Source of the DNA: Coriaria nepalensis
Lineage: Eukaryota; Streptophyta; Magnoliopsida; Cucurbitales; Coriariaceae
Direction of reading: 5' to 3'
Length of the DNA: 64,000 bases
Assembly: GCA_027186245.1 (NCBI GenBank)
Contig: CP114499.1
Span: 5,275,001 to 5,339,000, forward strand
Below, piece after piece: positions 1 through 10,678 of this stretch (its first letter is position 1; each line of letters starts with the position of its first letter). Below the pieces are notes generated by a model that ran no database searches, had not been told where the DNA came from, and was given only the letters and a program-made list of their open reading frames with translations. Position numbers and translations under genes: made by a program.

Positions 1-2550
1 ATTGGATTTTGAGTAAACTAAATTTAGATTCTTTAAATTATCAAATAACTAAATCTGCATTTTTTATGATTAGACAAAAATCATGGAAATTTTAAAAGAT
101 TAAATATTATGTTTTTTTCTTAATTAATTTCTTCATACTTATCAAAAGATTAATAATATAATATATTTATTAGATATGTCATATTATTTAAAAATATAAA
201 AATTTATTTTTCATATATATTTTAACCAATTTTAATTAAATAAATACTATTTTCACCTCCTAAATTATTTTTCTACTAAATTTTATAATTATCTTCTTCT
301 TATTTTCTATCACCGGAAACTACTATTACCACCGTAGTTGGTGCCATCCCTCTCTTATTTTTCTCTTCTTATATCTCTCTGCCTATGCCTATGCCTATGC
401 CTATCTCTTTCCTTCTCTCTCTCTCCCTCAACCTCTTATTTTTTCATGTTCTTGGGAAAGAAGAATTATATGAGTGAAATTAGAAGGGAAATAATTTATA
501 TTGGGTTATTAATATTATTATTAGTAGTAGTATTATTTAGCTCTAACAATTGCATGATCCATCAAACATTAAAAGACCTGGGGTGGTTATAAATCCCAAT
601 TTCATTAAATTTGAATGATTATATATATAATAAATAGGACAAACTCCAAAAATCACATAAATGTAATAAATCCCAAATTATTTTATAACTATAATAAATG
701 CCTAAAAATTAAATTTAAGCTATAAAGTATGGATACATATATGAATATCAGATACAGTGATACAGTAAATTAAAAAAAATTTAGGATACGATATGATAAA
801 TATATATATTTTAAAATTTAATATTATTTTTATTTTTAAACTTTAACATAATAAATATATAAATATTGAATACATTTGACACATAATAAAAATAATTACA
901 CTCATAATTTGTGGAGATTATTATATGAACATAAATGATCAAACTCCACCTATTCAAATATTCCATAAATATTATAAGTATGATTACATGGATTCTTAAT
1001 ATATTCTAGGAGTATATACTTTCAATGGCTCAATCATCATTTGTGATGACATGACTCAATTAAATATTCTCGTAAGATTATATATCATATGTTACATATC
1101 TAAAGTTTTTCAAAATGTTATCAAGATAAAGTATCATATGCAATTATTTTAATTTTATCCAAAAGACTGCCAAAAATAAATTAAAATACTTCATATGAAA
1201 ATATTTGAATGTAAAATCGAACGGACACTGGAAGAAAAACTTGTAAAAATAAGATAAATAAAAAATAAAATAAAATTGAAAAAAATGTTATACATTAGAA
1301 CTTGTAAGATAAGGGGATAAGTAGAAAAAATAATATTAGGTTAAATTTTTTCTCTTAGATTATTTATAAGGTAGATTAAATTAAATATATTAATTTCCAG
1401 AAATATAGTAAGATATGAAGACGTATTGAACACTTCATAAGCCCGAATAAAGCACCGATGCTTCAAAATGAGCTACGTATTGATCTCTAATAATTTCATC
1501 ACTATAATATACATCCAATAATGAATTTTAATTACAATGAATCCATACTTTTTTAACGGATGGATCTTTTTTAATTAATTTGACCCAATATAAGTAAATC
1601 AGATCCAAAAATTTATAAAAATAATTTTTATTTTTAAAATGAACTATTCACTAATCTAAATTAATATTGTTTGTTTTGTTATTCTTTTTTTTCCCCTATT
1701 TTTTTTTCCCAAAGAAAGCCTCTCAAGATTAAAATAGCACTGATTGTTGGCCAATCAGCGTTTTAAAAAAATCGATTTGATTTTTCGTGAAAAAGAAAAA
1801 AAGAGAAAAAGGAAAATTGAAACTCCATCTGATTCATTGTGAAAGAACCGAAACACACTTCAATTTCTTCGTGATTGTTTCACCGCGGTGGTCACCCATA
1901 AATTAATGGCATTTTAAGTTTGAGAAGTTATTTGAGAAAAATAAATTAGGGTTAAAAAATTTAATTAATTAATTGCACTTTAGAAATAAATTATGTTTTA
2001 AATTTATAAATTTGATAAAATCATATTAAATTAAATTAATGAATAAAGATGAATTTATTTAATAAATTAAGAATTTATTATAATTAAATCATAAAATCAT
2101 TATGATATATTTGAAAATTTTATTATCGTTTAAATTTAATCTTTAAGAATTTATTATTATATATTTAAGAAGTTTATTATAATTTTATATAAAATTTTGA
2201 TATTTATTCTAATTTTCTTTTTAAAAGGGTGTGGAAGGTAAATCTTAAATTGCCTTATAATATTTGCCTGCCATATAATTATTAGGTGAAGTAAAATCCA
2301 AAATAAAATGTTCCCCACAAGCCCTACAAATTAGCATCATCCATTTTCTGGGTCCCCTCGAAACACAGTTTTTATTTTAATTTTTTTTTGTCCTTTTCTT
2401 TTTTCAATTTCCTTTTCTTATATATTCTTACAATTTTTTTCACTCCCCCAGCAATGTTCTTCCATTTTCATGCATGTCTTATCATCATGTCTACTCCTTT
2501 TAAGATAGCTTAGCTAGCTCTCATTAATAATTTTCTTCCCTTTTTTTTTT
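1..2550. other. AT-rich intergenic region
   Basis: I see no supportable gene here. The stretch is very A/T rich with frequent stops in all frames. A short tandem run of a TGCCTA hexamer followed by CT-rich sequence lies at about 380-430; it produces an open frame at 338-592 of low-complexity Leu/Ser/Cys composition that I do not regard as coding. Confidence 0.6.
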
Positions 2551-3372
2551 CCTCTATTTTTTCCAGTCAAACTTGGAATTGGTTTCCATTGTCCCAATGC
2601 AAAGCATGTTTCCCCACCAGTAGGCCCTACACTGGCGGCAGGATCCCACTTTTAGGCACTGCTTTCTGGACCTCAGTCTCTGGAAAATTTTGAATGGCCT
2701 CAGGCTAAGGACATGGATTTGCATGACTTGTTGAAGATTCTTAGTACCCTTTTTACTCTCCTCAGTCCTTTTTTCCACAGTAGCTTAGCTAGCTAGCTAG
2801 ATAAATAGAGGCATAGAGCTTTTCTTTACATAGAGGCTAAGACTAAATTGACACACTTAAATCAAAAGTGCTGTTCCCTTGCCTGACCTGCGTGTATTCC
2901 AAGAGATTGCCTTCTTGCAGGTTACAGATCTTTTCTGACCACATTTCTAGAAAGATTACAAGTCAATATAAACTTGGGTTTCTATATTCTAATTTGCAAA
3001 AATGTGCATTGCATCTCATGACTCGGTGATATGCAACAAGAGATTGCAGTAGGTGCCACCCATGTGGGTCCTACTAACAATCTACTTACTCAAAATGAGT
3101 CAACTATTGGTCTATTGATACTACACAAGATTAAAGACAAGGAATTGAGCAGTCGGAGGGGACAAAAGTTCTAATAACATTTTATTATAATTTCCTCAAC
3201 ACTACAGAGTATATTAATGTTGGCATATTGATATTACTGATTACATGCATCCCTCTATGATGAATTCTGAGTCAAATCAAATCCTAAATGAATCATCTAA
3301 GATGGTAATGCTATCTGCAAAAAGAATCGAACAGCTTAAAAACAACTGGAAACTCTTTCAGTATCTCTTATT
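2551..3372. other. 3' flank of PPOX1 with a GC-richer patch
   Basis: The part next to position 3373 is expected to hold the 3' UTR of the minus-strand PPOX1 gene. A patch at about 2570-2780 is clearly less AT rich than its surroundings and follows a pyrimidine tract ending in CAG on the plus strand, so it could be an exon of a non-coding or unrecognised transcript. No frame across it gives a protein I recognise. Confidence 0.4.
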
Positions 3373-6300
3373 TTATTTGTACACATTCTGTGACAGAAAA
3401 TCAGCTGCCCCAGCTGCTACCTCGTATGCACCCTCTACGCATCGGCCCAAAGCCACACCAGTTACATAGTTGCCTGCTAAGAATATCCCGTCGAATCCAG
3501 AGTTCTTGAGAGCAGTTTTTGCCGTATCTAGAATATCAAAATGCCCCACCAGGAACTGTGGGATGGCCTGTGGCCACACTCTCACGCCCAATACAAGTGG
3601 TTTCTCTGCATTAGTCCTTATTAGGATTTTTCTTAGATCCCGATCCACAGCTTCAACAAGTTCACTCTCTGTCTGCCATTGTGGGTACAAAAAAAAAAAA
3701 AAGAATCACGGGAGGATATATATTTGACTGAAATCACAGGCTTCAATTATCAGGCCAATCATTCTCGGTGCAAGAAAAGTATGAGTGTAACAATGTTTGC
3801 ACTCGTATTTCCCTGCTCTTTTTTTTTTTTTTTTTCACCAGCTTTGTAATCTGCAATTTATGAAATGATGCGACAGTATCATCAGTAGTCCATTACTTCA
3901 TTACTGTTAGCCCTCTGGTACCTTTATCAAATGGCAATTTAGACCCAAAATCCAGTTTTAGGCTCACAGAATCTAACTTGAATACACTAATCTAGATTCC
4001 AGTTCCACTAAATGTCAACTTATAAGTGCACCCAAATAAGGTAAGTGTATGTGAACACAGAAGTATATCTCTAATCCAAATGTTATCCACGAACTTCGCA
4101 TCCTCTATTAGAGTTAATCTTACCCTCGACAAGATCCCAGTATTCGTAGCCCCTCCAATGTAGTTTAAGAGCAGGACCCTTCCCTCTGGCGCTCTATTAG
4201 GGAACAGTGAAGAGCTGTATATGGTTCCTGAACAACAAACACCAAGTCTATTGAAGTTTGCAGGATTTTCAAGTATTTCTATATATACACCTTCAATTGA
4301 AAACATAAACATTGAAAGCTATTATTCACTGCTTGAAACTTCGGAACAATTTTACCTAGAGTTTCCACCCCTTGGCTGCGGGGGTGAAGCTGACCAAACC
4401 CCTTTAGTTCACCATCTATTAAACATTCTGTTCGTATTGCCTCTTTTGGATATGAGATGGACACTGCTGCAACTGGTGGGTAATACAATTCTAAAAGCAC
4501 ATCTGCAGCAGCAACCTGCAGAAAGACAAAGGGCAGATCAAGTTATGTGGGAGAAATGCCTTGAACTAGCAAGAGAAGACTCTACCAGCCTTATGGATAC
4601 CAAGACGACAGTTTTTTTTTCACTAGATTTGAGTGATTACAAGCTAACTGAACAATAATTGAGTTCTAGTAAACATATTTTTCCAGGATACAATGAAAGT
4701 AGAACCTCATCACATGAATATTCTGTTAGACCCGTCATTATTATTATTAGTATTATTATTAGTATTATTATTATGAGGCTATTTTAGTAATTGGCTGGTC
4801 AGTAGAGTATAAATATGAATAGTATGGTTAGGGTTTAGAGATGAATTGATTTTGGAGAGTAAAAACTCTTAGGGAGAGACGGTCTACCTCTCAAATAGTC
4901 GACCAATCTATGTTATTTTGGCTATTGCATAATAAAAATTAGCCCTAATTCTATATCTCTAGATCGGGTCCTATCAAATTGGTATCAGAGCACTCGATCG
5001 ACAATGGCTGCGAAGAAGGTAGAGGCACTTGAGGAGAAATTGGAGAGCGAAGTATTGGCGATTAAGACAACGATCGAAGAACACTTCTCTACCGTGCAAC
5101 AACAGTTTTCGTTGCTGGAAGCTATGTTGGTGAAACTGACCGAGATGCAAGTTCGGTCATTGCCAAACCCTAATCAACCTACGGGCGGTCAGGCAGTAGG
5201 GGAAAGCGAGGGAGAAGGCAACTAGGGCTGTCGCGCAGGAGGCGAGCAGGCTGCAGGGGGAGAATCGAGGGCAAGTTGCGCCATGGGGGGCGCGGGTGTG
5301 GAAGGTCAGGTTAGAGGCACCTTTGGGGGTGATCCTAGTAGCGGGTTGAAGGCGGTGGCGCCACAGTGGGGGCCAGCCGAAAGGGGTCAATTCCGACCAA
5401 GGGAAAACTGGACAGAATTCGCTGATTGGTCTAGGGGTGGAACCGCCGCTAGCAGCGGGGTAAGGACGCCAAGGGCAGATTTTAGGTTCCGGCGGAACCT
5501 CCTTGGGTGGGGCAAGGGCAGTATGCAGCGGGGCAAGGCAGAATGTGGGCTGACCCGCAGATTCGCAAGCTGAAAATGCCGATCTTTGAAGGCGAGAATG
5601 CAACCGCATGGGTATATAGGGTGGAAAGATATTTCGCGGTTAACGGGCTGTCCGAGGAGGAAAAGTTACAGGCAGCGGGCCTCTGTTTGGAGGGACCGGC
5701 GTTGTCATGGTTCCAATGGTGCGAGCATCGCCAACCCATTGGGTCGTGGACTGAATTCAAGCAACGGGTAATGGTGAGGTTTCAGACCTCGCAAGATGGG
5801 GACTTGTACGAGCAGTTTTTAGCCCTTCGTCAGGAGGGGGCAGTTTTGGAATATCGGGAGAAATTTGAATTGCTTTCGGGCCCATTAACGGGTGTCTCGC
5901 CGGAGGTCTTAGAGGGGAACTTTCTAAAGGGGTTGAAGTCGGAAATTCGGGCAGCATTGAGGTTGCTTCGGCCACAAGGATTGGGGGAATACATGGACTT
6001 GGCATTACAAGTGGAGGAGAAGAAAAATGACAAAAAAGCAGTAAAAAACAGCACTAGCAGTATGGTTACAAAAGGCTATTCCGGGAATTATAACGCTCGG
6101 ACTCAAACCGTCACCGTTGGTAAGGAGGCTTCGGGAGAGTGGAGAGCCGGAAACAGCCCGGAGGGGAGTTTCAAGAAGTTGATGGAGACCGAGTTGGCAA
6201 ATAAAAGAACTAAGGGGTTGTGTTTTCGTAGCGACGAGAAATTCACGCCCGGGCACCGTTGTAAGAAGAGGAGGCTCCAGGTGTTAATGGTCGATGATGA

Positions 6301-9300
6301 AGATGATGATGAGGTACAAACGGACGAGGAGAGGCAGGAGGAACTAGTGCATCACCATCTAGACCCACGGTTTCCGAACCATCCGCATCGTACCACAGTT
6401 TCCCAATTTCCACCTTGAGGACAAGGTGTCTCGTTGGGAGGGGAGTAATGTTAGACCCGTCATTATTATTAGTAGTAGTATTATTATTAGTATTATTATT
6501 ATGAGACTATTTTAGTAATTGGCTGGTTAGTAGTATAAATAGGAATAGTATGGTTAGGGTTTAGGGAGGAATTGATTTTGGAGAGTAAGAACTCTTATGG
6601 AGAGACGGTCTACCTCTCGAATAGTAGACCAACCTATGTTATTTTGGCTATTGCATAATAAAGATTAGCTCTAATTCTATATCTCTAGATCGGGTCCTAT
6701 CATATTCATAAGTCAAACTGCACTACCCTCCTCTAAACTCTCACAGATATGCAGAACAAAAAAGAAGGCAACCCGACAAAAAGATATTCATAATTTAAAG
6801 GCACATTTTCTTCCAAGGTTCTAATCCCTGCAATATCTGCAGTTCAATTCTAATTTCATTTGATTTTTTCATTCAATTTATAATTGAAATAACTTTTACT
6901 ATTACTCCAACGATGCATAAGAAGGATATTCATATAAATAAAAAGGTTGAAATATAGCAGAAAATATCACAGAGAGAAACATACAGATATAGGACGCAAC
7001 AAATTGCTTGCGACATAAGAAGGAACAGTCATAATGACACTTCTGCTCAGCACAGATACCCATCCTTCCGGTGTTTCATAATTTAAATTATACTGCCCAT
7101 CTTCTAGCTTACTGATATTTGAAAGCTTCCAAGATAATTTTACTCTGTCACCCAACCTATCAACATAATCAAAGTCACTACTGGCATAACAGTTGTGGGG
7201 AGTGGAAAAAAAGAAAAAGAAAACAGAAGGTACCTAGTAGAAATTGCATTGGGTAACATAGCAAGCCCTTTCCTAAATGATCCCACTGTTTGTCCCTTTG
7301 GTTTTGGCAAGGACCTGTGACCTAACTTAATTCAAGGCTTTGAAGATAGATATCTAAAATTTTGAAAGAAGAATCAAAGTGATTTATTATTACGGATCTC
7401 GAGGTGGCTTTGGAGCTTTGTTTCTCTCTTGGATTGCTTTGAAAGTCCCACCAATGATACTACCACCGTTTTGCTCTAGGTTCCAAACTTTTCCAAATGC
7501 TGCTTTCATGCTTAGTTTTGAAGGATCACCAGCATAGACACCTGAAAAGGAGAACTTTTTAGGTCAACCATGCAGCCTCAATGATCCCATTAAGCAAAGA
7601 CGTATCATTCACCATGAATATTACAAACTTATGGAAACCCCTCTCAACAGAAGATGATAGATAGAGTTGAACTTAGACAGCATCTGCAATACATGTCTGC
7701 GTCTTAAAAGAGGCAATGATAAATGAGAACAATCACTATTTGCTACTAGTGGTATTTTCTAATCAAGCTTTGAATTTTCGAGCAGCTAGCAATCAAAACA
7801 AAACTTTCCCAGCTGTTTCAAAGTTGGCATCCTTACATACAAATCCCGACAAGAAACATTCAGTTGAGAAAATAATGCAACAAAAAAAAAACATATACAA
7901 AAAATCAGAAGGGTAGGTTGATTAACTGTAACTAGTTTTGAAAAGCTTGGAAGAGATCTCTTCCAAAAAGAAATATTGAGCAATGATTGCAACTAGTTAT
8001 GGCAAGGATCACTTCCAACAAGAAATATTGAAAAATGGTTGCAACTACTTATGGCAAGTAACAGAAGAAAAAAGAGAATAGGAAGAGAATTATGTGAAGG
8101 AATCACATCTATCACATAACATGCAAGTAATACACAATGTTTAGTCACTAATGTTGAGAATTATGCTTTTGGGTAAGCGCCTAGGCGGATGAAACTAGAA
8201 ACTAGAATCAAAGTAAGATTTTTGGAGCCTAGGTGAAATTTCAAAGTGAAATTCTGTGGGCAGAAACTAAATTTTTGTCCTAACCTACCATTTAATCTGC
8301 ATACCCAAATGCACCCTCACATATCGTTATCTCCCATAATAAGTATTAAAATATTGGAAGTTTTTCTACCAGAATGAACATAAACACAAACATGTATATG
8401 TATCAATCAATTATGGAACTACTTTCTCTTCAATAAGTAATTTATAAACCTAAGTAACTGATGGTTAACAGCTAACATTTTAAGAATCAGCTAGACAGAC
8501 ATTTCTATTCCCAAAAAATTACATTTGCAGATAGTTTTATCGGAATTATTGACTAAAGTGATGAGAAAAGTGCCTGAGAAAACAAATGTATGTTGTCACA
8601 GAAATGTATGAGAAAAAAAGGTTGGTCGAAGAAATGCATAACTAATTATTACCTGAACAAAATGGTTCAATGAAGCGTTCAAAAACCTCATCTCCAAGGT
8701 TCCTACGCACAAACTCTTCAACTGATTCCTCATGACCCTGTAACCTTTGTCAAATTATAGAATATGAGGCATTCTATCCCATAACTAAGGGGTCCTACTA
8801 GCCTAAACATAGAAAGAGTCAATAATTCAATGTAGTAGATCGAAAAGAAAAATAAAAGTAAAAAGAGTCAAGAAGACAAACTGGAGGAGGAGGGCGAATT
8901 CCAAGAGCACCAAAGCCAGCCCTGATTTTGCCACCAATGCTCATTAAGTCAAAGAAAGGCAGATCGGCTGGCTTGGAGGGTACTGGCCTTAATCTCCCAC
9001 CCCACAACACAAATCGAGGTGCATTTGGATCTCCTAAAACAAGATCATCCTTCAAACCACTGTCCACCTGTGGTCAAACTATAAATATGAATATGGAAAC
9101 TTTCAACTTAGGACTTCAACAATCCCTCCATGAAAATAAGAAATAATATAAGTAATGAAAAATCTTTAATTAAGTGAGAGGCTCTACTAGAATTTTCCCC
9201 AATTTGAGGAATTCAGGTTAAAGCGAGCTGTTCGATCAAAATTGAGAGTAAAATGCAGAGCAGCTGAACACGAGAATAGAATACGTCGAGAAATATACCG

Positions 9301-9703
9301 CCATAGTGAGCATAGGATCGGCGACTTGAAAGCTATTAGGACCTTCTTCCCAGAGATACCCATCCCTCTCGACGGTGATGATATTGCCTCCAACGTGCGG
9401 TCTGGCCTCCGTGACAATGAGATTTTGCGACACATGAGGGTGCTTAGTAGCGAGGGCTTGGGCAATGCAGAGGCCGCTGATTCCTCCGCCGACAACAACG
9501 CAGTCTAATGAGGCGGAGGGGGATATCGGTTTGGAAGGAGACGGAGGAGAGGGCCGGGCAGCGAGGGAGCTTCGGAATTTGGAGCGATGAAGAGGAGAGA
9601 AGAGACGGAGTGGACGAAAAAAGGAGGGAACGTTTGTAGGGCGGAGGACGAGAGTGGGGCAATTGGAGCTTGAGAAATCACAGATTTTGGTGGTAGCAGC
9701 CAT
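3373..9703 (-). CDS. PPOX1: Protoporphyrinogen oxidase, plastid type (PPOX1)
   Basis: FAD enzyme oxidising protoporphyrinogen IX to protoporphyrin IX, the last step shared by haem and chlorophyll synthesis, in plastids. Nine exons in coding order: 9703-9299, 9067-8882, 8737-8653, 7541-7394, 7314-7234, 7156-6985, 4515-4356, 4227-4124, 3672-3373. All introns are GT-AG and phases add up to 1,641 nt (546 residues), close to known plant enzymes. The N-terminus is a Ser/Pro/Arg-rich plastid transit peptide; the FAD dinucleotide motif VVGGGISG follows, then EEGPNSFQ, and the C-terminal FAD contact region [21 protein letters not shown] chose the ATG at 9703 ([10 protein letters not shown]) over an in-frame ATG 33 nt upstream because it begins a typical transit peptide. 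Intron 6 (4516-6984) is enlarged by an LTR element. No frame break is seen. Confidence 0.95.
4724..4976 (+). repeat. 5' LTR of the gag-only element
   Basis: 253-bp repeat bounded by TG and CA. It has an ATT/AGT microsatellite near its start and a TATAAATA-like box at about 4808-4816 that could serve as the element's promoter. It is directly followed by the tRNA-Met primer binding site. Confidence 0.92.
5004..6418 (+). pseudogene. Broken Ty3/Gypsy Gag gene
   Basis: The frame starting at 5004 ([12 protein letters not shown]) carries a short coiled coil, meets a stop at 5223-5225, continues open in the same frame to 5573, then a frameshift moves coding to the frame of 5507-6418. That last frame holds the Gag core ([36 protein letters not shown]) typical of plant chromovirus-like Gypsy elements. 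Near the end, a CCHC-like knuckle reads [18 protein letters not shown]: its second Cys is replaced by Ser. Two breaks plus the lost Cys indicate a non-functional Gag in this copy, although the 303-residue core frame remains open. Confidence 0.85.
6449..6702 (+). repeat. 3' LTR of the gag-only element
   Basis: 254-bp partner of the 5' LTR, with the same TGTTAGA and CCTATCA termini and a TATAAATA-like box. It differs by about a dozen scattered substitutions, a 2-bp indel and microsatellite rearrangement near its start. Confidence 0.92.
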
Positions 9704-10678
9704 GACTGAGATTGTGAGAAGGACCGTCGTCGGCAACGTCTCATCAATATTGTTATCTTTAATCGCTCACGCATCTCTCATTTCTTTCTCTCTCGCCTCC
9801 TGATTAATGCCACGTGTCTCCTCCAAATCTTTTTTCTTTTCAACAAAATGAAACGTTTTCCACTCTATTTTATAGTTTTACCCTCAGTTTTAAGAGTACA
9901 GCCTGCAGCTGAAAGGGGTATATTCGTCTATCCGTTTAAAGCTAAACTGCGCTTCACATTTTTTAAATTTTGCGATGGCGGGTTCGTTTGAGATCCAAAT
10001 TTCCCTCCTCCCAGTTTTCGGTTTCTCGCTCTCGCAACTTCTTCTTCCTTCCAATTCCGCTTAGTTTTCAGACACTCTGGATCTCGGGAGCTTGGATCAT
10101 CAACGTAACTGAAGCAGTAAGCGACTCTTAACTTCCTAATTGATCTTAAATTTCTGAAGCAGCTCGATCGAATCTTCTTTGCAGAATCTCAGCTCGTCTT
10201 CTCTTCTTCATTTCAATTGTCAATGTTCTTCTCTAATTCTGCAATTTTTTTCCTTCGTTTCTTAGTTTCTCTTTCGCTTTCAATTTTCTTCTCGGCTAAT
10301 CAGTCTCTATGATTACATGTAATCATTTTGCTCCCCTCCCCCAAATTTTGTTTCCCCTCCGTTACCTAGAAAAGTGATGAAAGTATTTGAAGGAAAATAA
10401 ATCTGAATCGTGTTGTTGGTTTTAACCTTTCTATTGTTTTTCATTTTACTATTTTCATCTTATTGGAACTGCTCTGCAGATGTTTTATGTTTACAGTCCC
10501 GATTCAGAGAATAGTATTACAAACTAAATTTGTATGATGGCAATATATTGGTACCATTCTTCTGCAGCTAGACTTGGATTTAAGTTATAAACCCATTCAC
10601 AGTTTTACTTCTTTATTTTACTCTAGGTAACAGCTTCTAGTGGTATCATTCCGGTGTAGTTCTGATCTATAGTGCAAC
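9704..10678. promoter_or_regulatory. Divergent promoter region between PPOX1 and ASY3
   Basis: The 975 bp between the two start codons must contain both promoters and 5' UTRs. A G-box (CACGTG) lies at 9811-9816, about 110 bp upstream of the PPOX1 ATG, compatible with light-responsive expression. On the ASY3 side a 28-codon upstream frame starts at about 9975 (MAGSFEIQIS), and a possible leader intron runs from a GTAAGC near 10117 to a pyrimidine-rich acceptor shortly before 10630. Transcription starts cannot be placed from sequence alone. Confidence 0.55.

Larger units (their letters stand above)
4724..6702 (+). mobile_element. Gag-only LTR retrotransposon (TR-GAG-like) in PPOX1 intron 6
   Basis: Complete small LTR element, 1,979 bp, opposite in orientation to the host gene. 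LTRs are 4724-4976 and 6449-6702, each starting TGTTAGA and ending CCTATCA. It is flanked by a perfect 5-bp target duplication TATTC (4719-4723 and 6703-6707). The primer binding site TGGTATCAGAGC (4980-4991) matches the 3' end of initiator tRNA-Met, and a purine tract lies just before the 3' LTR (about 6436-6448). The interior encodes only a Ty3/Gypsy-type Gag; protease, reverse transcriptase, RNase H and integrase are absent. I count about 12 substitutions between the LTRs outside the ATT microsatellite, roughly 5 percent, so it is moderately young. It must depend on another element for movement. Confidence 0.93.

Noticed and set aside
338..592. Open frame of 84 codons on the plus strand
   Set aside because: It is driven by a TGCCTA/CT simple repeat, is low complexity and has no homology I recognise.
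2554..2778. 74-codon minus-strand frame and a short GC-rich dyad, considered as a microRNA precursor
   Set aside because: No known mature microRNA sequence is recognisable and the two halves do not pair into a long hairpin.
4221..4658. 145-codon plus-strand frame
   Set aside because: It is antisense to PPOX1 exons 7 and 8, which are supported by splice phase and family similarity.
5157..5609. 150-codon minus-strand frame in the retrotransposon
   Set aside because: Antisense shadow of the GC-rich gag region with Pro/Ser-rich low-complexity content.
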